From positions 1 to 5,268 of the forward strand of contig CAMPIA010000108.1 of the NCBI GenBank assembly GCA_946886175.1: 5,268 nt of DNA. Reading direction: 5' to 3'. This document shows positions 1 through 4,677 of the stretch, one piece after another. Under the pieces are notes generated by a model. It searched no databases. It was given only the letters and a program-made list of their open reading frames with translations, and was not told where the DNA came from. The stretch comes from an uncultured Altererythrobacter sp. GTDB lineage: Bacteria > Pseudomonadota > Alphaproteobacteria > Sphingomonadales > Sphingomonadaceae. The first letter of the stretch is position 1. Each line of letters opens with the position of its first letter. Made by a program: the position numbers and the translations under genes.

Positions 1-2
1 TC

Positions 3-50
3 GAACCCGCCGGGCCGCCGCCCGAGCCTGCGGAGGAGCCGCCGGGCTGA
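3..50 (+). CDS. C-terminal tail of an unidentified protein, 5' truncated
   Basis: Frame 3 is open from the window edge and reads E-P-A-G-P-P-P-E-P-A-E-E-P-P-G, then stops at TGA 48-50. This Pro/Glu/Ala-rich stretch looks like the disordered tail found on many secreted or envelope proteins of GC-rich Proteobacteria. It would converge on the thioesterase gene ending at 59, leaving only 8 bases between the two stops. Only 15 codons are visible, so the family cannot be named. A chance open frame is possible in such GC-rich DNA, but the composition and tight convergent spacing favour a real gene end. Confidence 0.45.
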   Translation, partial: EPAGPPPEPAEEPPG

Positions 51-58
51 GTTCGCCC

Positions 59-481
59 CTAGTCCAACTCCGCCATCAGCACGTTCATCACCGCGGTCGC
101 GACGGGGCGCGTGCGGTCGTCCTGCCAGGCTTCGACCTCGATGTTCGCATTGCGCCGGCCCAGGCGAAGCACGCGACCGCGGGCGTAAGTCGGCTTGGCT
201 TTCGCGGCGCTGAGGAACTGGACGGTGACGTTGATCGGCTTGAGCCGGTGTTGCCGTCCGGCGCGGGCGAGTTCGGCGCGCAGCGCGGCGTAGCCGGCGT
301 TCTCGAGCAGCCCGCTGGTCGCGCCGCCGTGAAACACCGTCGGTCGCCCCTCGACGATCGCGCCGAACGGGATAGCAAGCACCGGCGAGCCCCCATCCAT
401 CGAATCGATCGTGATGCCGAGCGATCGCGCATAGGCGGGCAGGTCGCGCTCGAGCGCTGCAAGGTCCGCGTCTGCGTTCAT
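59..481 (-). CDS. PaaI/YdiI-like hotdog thioesterase, 140 aa
   Basis: Predicted acyl-CoA (or aryl-CoA) thioesterase of the cytoplasmic hotdog-fold superfamily, hydrolysing a thioester to a free acid and CoA. The substrate cannot be read from sequence. The diagnostic segment is V-F-H-G-G-A-T-S-G-L-L-E at about residues 49-60. The HGG (51-53) caps the hotdog helix and Glu60 sits where YdiI-type enzymes have their catalytic Glu (PaaI itself uses Asp). The later strand P-I-N-V-T-V-Q-F-L (82-90) is the usual dimer-edge strand. A length of 140 aa is normal for the family. The ATG at 481-479 overlaps the TGA of the upstream hotdog gene as ATGA (478-481), implying translational coupling and a shared transcript. 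The stop is TAG at 61-59. An open frame continues upstream of this ATG but is only the shadow of the neighbour gene. Confidence 0.88.
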   Translation of the reverse strand: MNADADLAALERDLPAYARSLGITIDSMDGGSPVLAIPFGAIVEGRPTVFHGGATSGLLENAGYAALRAELARAGRQHRLKPINVTVQFLSAAKAKPTYARGRVLRLGRRNANIEVEAWQDDRTRPVATAVMNVLMAELD

Positions 482-921
482 CGGCCTCTCCAGGGAATCG
501 ACATGAACACGCCTGCGATATGCGCCACCGGATCGTCCGGGTCGCCGTCGTGCGCGATGCCGCGGACGAAGGCGGCCGAGCGGGTCACGCGGTAGCATTC
601 GGCGCGCCCGTTGACCGCCGAACCCTCGCGCGCCGGACGCATGTAATCGACCCTGAGGTCGAGCGTGGCGACCGCGCGGAATTCGCCGGTCGCCGTCCAG
701 ATCGACATGCCCGAGACCATGTCCATCAGGCTCACGATCGGGCCGGTGGCGAGAATGCCGCTGCCGGTTTCCCCGACGAGGTCTTCGCGCCAGGGCAGGG
801 CGAGTTCGACCCAGTCCGGACCATGCGCGACATAGTCGAGCCCCAGCCAGCCGGAATGTCCGTGACGCAGCATGGCCTGCGCCGCGACGGCGGGGTCGAA
901 CGGAGGCAGGTCGCTGTCCAT
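478..921 (-). CDS. Hotdog-fold thioesterase family protein, 147 aa
   Basis: Second hotdog-fold protein and first gene of the minus-strand pair. A hotdog helix is visible at about residues 57-72 (A-T-G-P-I-V-S-L-M-D-M-V-S-G-M-S), followed by the strand T-L-D-L-R-V-D-Y-M-R-P (87-96) typical of PaaI-like proteins. Asp67 lies in the catalytic-acid position. The HGG motif before the helix, present in its partner, is replaced here by A-T-G. This suggests a divergent subfamily and possibly different substrates. The reaction is probably acyl-CoA hydrolysis, substrate unknown. I chose the ATG at 921-919, which gives family-typical length. No strong ribosome site precedes it (upstream reads CCACCCGCG). 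Longer in-frame starts reach 1158 but run through the divergent gene's region and have non-family composition. It overlaps the downstream hotdog gene by four bases. Confidence 0.85.
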   Translation of the reverse strand: MDSDLPPFDPAVAAQAMLRHGHSGWLGLDYVAHGPDWVELALPWREDLVGETGSGILATGPIVSLMDMVSGMSIWTATGEFRAVATLDLRVDYMRPAREGSAVNGRAECYRVTRSAAFVRGIAHDGDPDDPVAHIAGVFMSIPWRGR

Positions 922-1039
922 CGCGGGTGGCTTTAGGGCAGCGGCAAGGCATTGCAATGTTCTAATTTCCCGCCGCTTCGCCGCCACGCCATCCCTGCCG
1001 GGCGAGCACATTCCGGCTCGCGCCAACCGGGGAAACCGC
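922..1039. promoter_or_regulatory. Divergent intergenic region between the thioesterase pair and the peptide cassette
   Basis: These 118 bases separate two divergently transcribed units, so promoters for both should lie here. The central part is AT-richer than its surroundings (about 950-968). It contains the perfect 8-base palindrome ATTGCAAT (951-958), followed by TCTAAT (961-966), a five-of-six match to a -10 hexamer on the plus strand. No convincing -35 box at proper spacing goes with it, and no clear promoter was found on the minus strand. Naming it a regulatory region rests on gene orientation; the individual boxes are weak. Confidence 0.45.
1029..1033 (+). promoter_or_regulatory. Shine-Dalgarno site for the 54-aa peptide gene
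   Basis: GGGGA ends six bases before the ATG at 1040. This moderate ribosome-binding site supports translation of the short frame from that start. Confidence 0.5.
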
Positions 1040-1204
1040 ATGAACTTTGCGAAGATCGACTTGTCCTCTCTGCCCGTCCTCGAAAGCGCCGTGGGCATGT
1101 TCGGCAGCCTGTCCGACGCCGCGACCGCCGCCACCGACGATCGCGCGGTGATCATCATGATCTACCTCTACGAAACCGTGCCCGGGCCGATGGGGATCGG
1201 TTGA
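1040..1204 (+). CDS. Small peptide of 54 aa, first gene of the cassette; no family recognised
   Basis: I do not recognise this peptide. It starts at ATG 1040 behind a GGGGA site and stops at TGA 1202-1204. Its first part (residues 1-34) is mildly amphipathic and Ala/Ser/Asp-rich, with M-F-G-S-L-S-D-A-A-T-A-A at 20-31. A hydrophobic, strand-like block follows, A-V-I-I-M-I-Y-L-Y at 36-44, and then a Pro/Gly tail, E-T-V-P-G-P-M-G-I-G, at 45-54. There is no Cys, no His and no typical signal peptide. The hydrophobic run is too short for a certain membrane helix. The next gene begins at or within 15 bases of its stop, so it leads a tight operon with two larger proteins. It could be a ribosomally made precursor peptide modified by the downstream cupin-like protein, a small structural partner, or a regulatory leader peptide. 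The start, ribosome site and operon position support a real gene; the function is unknown. Confidence 0.7.
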   Translation: MNFAKIDLSSLPVLESAVGMFGSLSDAATAATDDRAVIIMIYLYETVPGPMGIG

Positions 1205-1218
1205 GGGCGGCGGCGCGC

Positions 1219-2190
1219 GTGCGTATCGATCGCGCGATAGAGGCGCTGCGCGGGGATCGTTCCGCGCAGCGTCTTGCCCAGTCCGCTTTGGCGGAGAGCG
1301 CGACTGGCTGGCGGCAGGGGGCGGATGTCGCGCCGCTTCTCGCTGATCTGCAGCGGTTCGGGGCGGGGGCCTCGCTGGGTGAATGCGGCGCGCTCCGGAG
1401 CGCGTTGACCGATCTCGACATGGCGCGGCGTCTCACGGTCGGCTGGGTGTCGGCCATAGGCGGGACGCTCGCTGACGTGCCTCTTGGGCACGTCCCGTTC
1501 CGTCATCAGCTTGCGGAGGGCTTCACCGTCCTTCAACTCGGTCGCGCAAGCAGAGCGACGCTCTCGCTTGTCCAGTACACGCCGGTCGAACCGGCGGCAC
1601 CGCCTCACTCGGTCTGTTTCACCGACGGCGAGCGCCGCGAAATCTGCCTCGCGGGCCGCGCAGATGCACGGCGCGTAACCCGCAGCGGATCCGGCGAAAC
1701 GAAAGTTCGACTGACGTTTGAACCGGCGTCGATCGCGCCGGGTTCGACACTCGCCTTCGCCGGACGCGACGAAACGAAGATAGTGGACCGCATCGCCGCG
1801 CCGCTGACGCTGCTGCGCCTCTCGCGTCAGCCCGAGGCGCCGTTGCCGAGCCTCGAATATCGGCTCGAAGACGGTTCGCTGCTGCACCGCGCCGCTGGCG
1901 ACTGCCGCGAAAGCCGCAGCGAACTGATGCTCGCCTTGCTCGGGAGGATGGAGCGGCGCGACGCGGTTCCCGCGATGCGCGCGTTGTCGCGCGAGGGAAG
2001 CGACAGCCTGCGCTGGCAGGCGCTGCGCGAGTGCCTGGCGCTCGACAGCGCGGCGGGCTTTCAAGCATTGGCAGATATCGCGCGGAACCCCGCCGATTCG
2101 CTCCACGCGCCTGCCGCGAAGCTCCACACCGAACTGCGGATGCGCTACCCCGACCTCGCGCGAAGGGAGCTAGAGCCGTGCCTCGCGTGA
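1219..2190 (+). CDS. Unknown protein, 323 aa: helical N-terminus, degenerate cupin-like centre, HEAT-like tail
   Basis: Not a family I can name. By eye it has three parts: a helical N-terminal region (about 1-75), a beta-rich middle (about 85-215) and a helical C-terminal region (about 233-320) resembling HEAT/ARM repeats. The middle resembles the cupin-like region of the downstream protein. V-P-F-R-H-Q (92-97) corresponds to V-P-H-D-H-N, and V-R-L-T-F-E-P-A-S-I-A-P-G (163-175) corresponds to L-R-F-T-E-R-S-A-L-A-P-G. Most candidate metal ligands are missing, since G-R-D-E-T-K (182-187) stands where the neighbour has A-H-R-D-V-H. It may therefore be a non-catalytic paralogue, scaffold or recognition subunit. 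I chose GTG 1219, preceded by GAGGG (1203-1207). The alternative TTG 1201 adds six residues and overlaps the peptide's stop as TTGA. Both starts imply coupling to the peptide gene. The end overlaps the next gene by 13 bases. Confidence 0.78.
   Translation: MRIDRAIEALRGDRSAQRLAQSALAESATGWRQGADVAPLLADLQRFGAGASLGECGALRSALTDLDMARRLTVGWVSAIGGTLADVPLGHVPFRHQLAEGFTVLQLGRASRATLSLVQYTPVEPAAPPHSVCFTDGERREICLAGRADARRVTRSGSGETKVRLTFEPASIAPGSTLAFAGRDETKIVDRIAAPLTLLRLSRQPEAPLPSLEYRLEDGSLLHRAAGDCRESRSELMLALLGRMERRDAVPAMRALSREGSDSLRWQALRECLALDSAAGFQALADIARNPADSLHAPAAKLHTELRMRYPDLARRELEPCLA
2163..2169 (+). promoter_or_regulatory. Strong Shine-Dalgarno site deciding the GTG start at 2178
   Basis: AAGGGAG ends eight bases before GTG 2178, inside the preceding gene. 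A second in-frame GTG at 2187 would give a GTGA overlap with the upstream stop, but it lies 17 bases from this site, so 2178 is preferred. Confidence 0.7.
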
Positions 2191-3074
2191 TCGCAATCGA
2201 CGATCGGGCTGCCTGCGGGCTCGCCGAGGCGATCGAGGCCATCGACGCGGTGGGCTTCGATCCGCGCGACGAAGCAAGCCTCGCCCACGCCGCACTGTGG
2301 TTGCGGCGTCTCGGCAACAATCGTGCGTTCCTCGGCGATCTGCTGATCGAGCAACTGGCCGCTTCTCACAAATCGGATCCTGTCGAGAGCGGCTACGGCC
2401 CCCAGGCCATCGTGCTTTCGGGCACGCGCAACGGCTTCTTCCTGCGCGCGAACATCTGGCCCGCCGAGCACGACCACGCCTTCCGCACCAGCGGCGCGCG
2501 CAGTTTCGTCTATGGCGTACCGCACGATCACAACTTCGATTTCCTGACCGTGGGCTACTTCGGCCCGGGCTACCTGAGCGACTATTACGAGTACGACTAC
2601 GAGGCCGTTGCAGGATGGCGCGGCGAACCGGCGGGCCTGCGGTTCACCGAACGCAGCGCGCTCGCACCCGGCCGCCTGCTCCACTACCGCGCGCACCGCG
2701 ATGTCCACCGCCAGCTCCCACCCGAGAGCCTGTCGGTCTCGCTCAACGTCGTCGCCACCGATCCGGCATCGGGCTGGTTCGACCAGTACGGTTTCGACAT
2801 CGAGGCGGACCGCGTGACCGGCGTGCTCAACCCGACCTCGACCGAGGCGTTCCTGCGCATCGCGGTCGGGCTGGGCGGGGCCGAAGCGCTCGACCTCGCC
2901 GAACGCTTCGGACGGCGCCACCCGAGCGACCGCCTGCGCCTCGCCTGCTTCGAGGCGCGCGCGGCGACGGTCGAACCGTCCGAGCATGAGGCGATCTGGC
3001 GCGAAGCCGAGCGGTGCGGCAGCCGCCTCGTCGCGGAGGAAGCGCGGATGCGCCGCCGGGCGCTCGCGACCTAG
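2178..3074 (+). CDS. Cupin-like putative metal-binding protein with helical tail, 298 aa
   Basis: The exact family is not recognised, but the centre reads like a cupin or cysteine-dioxygenase-like beta barrel. The motif V-P-H-D-H-N-F (114-120) supplies an H-x-H pair (His116, His118). A second strand with the P-G turn typical of cupin motif 2 carries H-Y-R-A-H-R-D-V-H (169-177). E-H-D-H at 97-100 adds more His. Three His from these clusters could bind Fe or another divalent metal, as in cysteine dioxygenase. The Glu usual in cupin motif 1 is not evident. A Tyr-rich stretch lies between (Tyr128, 132, 136, 137, 139, 141). The C-terminal 70 residues are helical and HEAT-like, with H-P-S-D-R-L-R-L-A at 248-256. 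The GTG start at 2178 has a strong ribosome site and overlaps the upstream gene by 13 bases. The protein appears soluble and cytoplasmic. An oxygenase or peptide-modifying role is inference; a purely structural or sensory role is also possible. Confidence 0.8.
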   Translation: MPRVIAIDDRAACGLAEAIEAIDAVGFDPRDEASLAHAALWLRRLGNNRAFLGDLLIEQLAASHKSDPVESGYGPQAIVLSGTRNGFFLRANIWPAEHDHAFRTSGARSFVYGVPHDHNFDFLTVGYFGPGYLSDYYEYDYEAVAGWRGEPAGLRFTERSALAPGRLLHYRAHRDVHRQLPPESLSVSLNVVATDPASGWFDQYGFDIEADRVTGVLNPTSTEAFLRIAVGLGGAEALDLAERFGRRHPSDRLRLACFEARAATVEPSEHEAIWREAERCGSRLVAEEARMRRRALAT

Positions 3075-3556
3075 AATGCGCCTCCCGTCAGCGCGTCGAT
3101 CGCCCCCTGCAGGATCACGGCGGCGGCGTGGCTGTCGATCCGCTCGGCGCGCTTGCGGCGGCTCATGTCCTGTCCGATCATGTCGCGCTCGGCGCTCGCG
3201 GTCGACCAGCGTTCGTCCCACAGCAGCACCGGCAATTCGAGGCCTTGTGCTAGGTTGCGGGCGTAGGCGCGGCTCGATTGCGCGCGCGGGCCCTCGCTGC
3301 CGTCCATATTGCGCGGCAGGCCGATCACCACGCCTCTGACCAAGCGTTCGCGCGCCAGCGCGGCCAGCGCCTCGAGGTCGCGGCCGAACTTGCCGCGCGG
3401 CAACGTCTTGCCCGCGGTGGCGAAGTGCCAGCCCGCGTCGCACAGCGCGGTGCCGATCGTCTTGGTGCCGAGATCGAGCGCGAGCAACGCGCCGCCCTCG
3501 GGCAGGGCGGCGGCGAACTCGGCGCTGCGCTCGGTAATCAGGGCCGGGCCGCCCAC
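3071..3556 (-). CDS. ruvX: RuvX/YqgF family putative Holliday junction resolvase, 161 aa
   Basis: RNase H-like fold nuclease of the RuvX/YqgF family, proposed as a Holliday junction resolvase and also implicated in 16S rRNA 5' end processing. The family motifs are clear and in order. A-L-D-L-G-T-K-T-I-G at 26-35 holds the first catalytic Asp (Asp28). G-L-P-R-N-M-D-G-S-E-G-P lies at 79-90, L-W-D-E-R-W-S-T at 112-119, and I-D-S-H-A-A-A at 140-146 holds the last acidic residue (Asp141). Length is normal. The best canonical start is GTG at 3556-3554, overlapping the end of the upstream hydrolase gene by 19 bases. Only a weak GAG precedes it, and the first dozen residues are outside the conserved fold, so the true start may lie a little downstream. 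It is the last gene of a minus-strand operon. Its TAG stop shares the CTAG at 3071-3074 with the convergent cupin-like gene. Confidence 0.95.
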   Translation of the reverse strand: MGGPALITERSAEFAAALPEGGALLALDLGTKTIGTALCDAGWHFATAGKTLPRGKFGRDLEALAALARERLVRGVVIGLPRNMDGSEGPRAQSSRAYARNLAQGLELPVLLWDERWSTASAERDMIGQDMSRRKRAERIDSHAAAVILQGAIDALTGGAF

Positions 3557-4677
3557 GCCTCGACTCGCCGGGCCACGTCCTCTTTCACATTCTGCCAGAA
3601 CAGCGGGATGTCGTAGACGTGGTAGTTGTTGCCCGGCAGCACCGCGCTGCCCACTTCGGGCGGGTCGCCGATCAGCAGCAGCCCGCGCTCGTCGCAGCGT
3701 GCGGGCACTTCACCCGGAACCAGCACGCCGGTCGAATAGTCGGCTTCGGGGATCAGCGTGCCGAGGTTGGCCTCGGCCGGAGCCGTGCCGCCGATGCCGC
3801 CGGTCAGCGGGTTGGTGCACAGGATCGGGCTGTCGCCGCGCAGTTCGCCGTCGAATCCGGCCGAAGCGCCGTAGGCCTCGAGCACGGCGCCCGGATTGGC
3901 CGGCTCGGCGAAGGTCGACCAGCTCATGATGCAGCCGGCCTGGGACGGCGTGGCGCAAGCCGGGAAGCCGAGCGCGGGCAGATCGTGCGCGACCGAGATC
4001 GGCCAGCCGACCGCGTAGATCGCCGCGACACGGCCTTTGAGAGGACTGGTCGCAAGCTCCTCGCGCAGCAGGCGCAGCAGGTGCAGCGAGCCCTGACTGT
4101 GCCCGACGAGCACGATCGGGGTATCCTCGTCGACGCTGGCGACGAAGAAGGCGAACGCCTGCTTCACGTCGTCGTAGGCGGCATCGATCGCGCGCTGGGC
4201 CTCGGGCGAATCGGTCAGGAACGCGCCGAAGGTCGCCTGGCGATAGCGCGGGGCCCAGATCTCGCTCGCCCGATTGAACGGGCTCGCCATCCCGCGCACG
4301 TAGAGCCGCGCGATCGCCTGCGATTCCGGGTCGTCGAGCGGGGCGTTCCAGTTGGCGCGGTCGAGGTAGCTTGTCGGATGGACGAAGAAGACCGCGAAAT
4401 CCTGCTCGGACGCGTCTTCTTCTTCGGGCAGTTGCCGTCCTTCGCCCTGCATCGCGGGCTGCCAGCGCGCCGCGTCGTCGAGCCCGATGCCGGGGCGCGA
4501 GAGCCACATCGCCGGGTCCTGGTAGGCGTTGGTATCGAGCGGCCGCTGCTCGACGAACTCGGTGCTGGGGACGTAGGCGATCTCCGCCAGATCGTTCCAG
4601 TAGAACCGCAGCACGAACACTGCCGCGATCGCCAGCACGATCAGGACCACGACGAAATAGAGAAACTTGCGCGCCAT
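3538..4677 (-). CDS. DUF3089-type alpha/beta hydrolase with N-terminal membrane anchor, 379 aa
   Basis: Probable serine hydrolase of the alpha/beta fold, consistent with the DUF3089 family; substrate unknown. One hydrophobic helix at about residues 6-24, after M-A-R-K, would anchor it in the inner membrane with the rest in the periplasm. Landmarks in order are F-F-V-H-P-T-S-Y (97-104), W-A-P-R-Y-R-Q-A-T-F (141-150) and the nucleophile elbow G-H-S-Q-G (192-196, Ser194). These are followed by I-L-C-T-N-P-L (285-291) and N-Y-H-V-Y-D (351-356), whose His353 is a good candidate for the catalytic His. The triad acid is not certain. Five Cys in the exported part (241, 249, 287, 328 and none near the anchor) could include disulphides, counted by eye as four clear positions. 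The ATG at 4677-4675 overlaps the transporter's TGA by one base (TGATG), implying coupling. The end overlaps ruvX. Confidence 0.88.
   Translation of the reverse strand: MARKFLYFVVVLIVLAIAAVFVLRFYWNDLAEIAYVPSTEFVEQRPLDTNAYQDPAMWLSRPGIGLDDAARWQPAMQGEGRQLPEEEDASEQDFAVFFVHPTSYLDRANWNAPLDDPESQAIARLYVRGMASPFNRASEIWAPRYRQATFGAFLTDSPEAQRAIDAAYDDVKQAFAFFVASVDEDTPIVLVGHSQGSLHLLRLLREELATSPLKGRVAAIYAVGWPISVAHDLPALGFPACATPSQAGCIMSWSTFAEPANPGAVLEAYGASAGFDGELRGDSPILCTNPLTGGIGGTAPAEANLGTLIPEADYSTGVLVPGEVPARCDERGLLLIGDPPEVGSAVLPGNNYHVYDIPLFWQNVKEDVARRVEAWAARP

Noticed and set aside
922..1158. Longer start for the 147-aa hotdog gene
   Set aside because: The added residues run into the divergent peptide gene and are atypical for a hotdog protein, whose usual length fits the ATG at 921.
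952..1200. Upstream extension of the 323-aa gene to the ATG at 952
   Set aside because: It would fully overlap the 54-aa peptide gene, and the extra residues are an Arg/His-rich out-of-frame reading with no fold-like pattern.
1168..2127. Minus-strand open frame of 319 codons opposite the 323-aa gene
   Set aside because: It is Arg/Ala-rich shadow coding with no plausible ribosome site. The plus-strand frame has structured hydrophobic patterning and paralogue similarity to its neighbour.
1040..3074. Classifying the cassette as a known RiPP class (lasso, lanthipeptide, radical SAM) or a toxin-antitoxin system
   Set aside because: No radical SAM Cys motif, lanthionine synthetase, peptidase, transporter or recognisable toxin is present, so only a generic peptide-plus-enzyme hypothesis is supported.
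2145..3443. Minus-strand open frame of 432 codons antisense to the cupin-like gene
   Set aside because: It is a high-GC shadow: the translation is Arg/Ala/Gly-rich without domain pattern and runs through both the cupin-like gene and ruvX, which have clear evidence in other frames.
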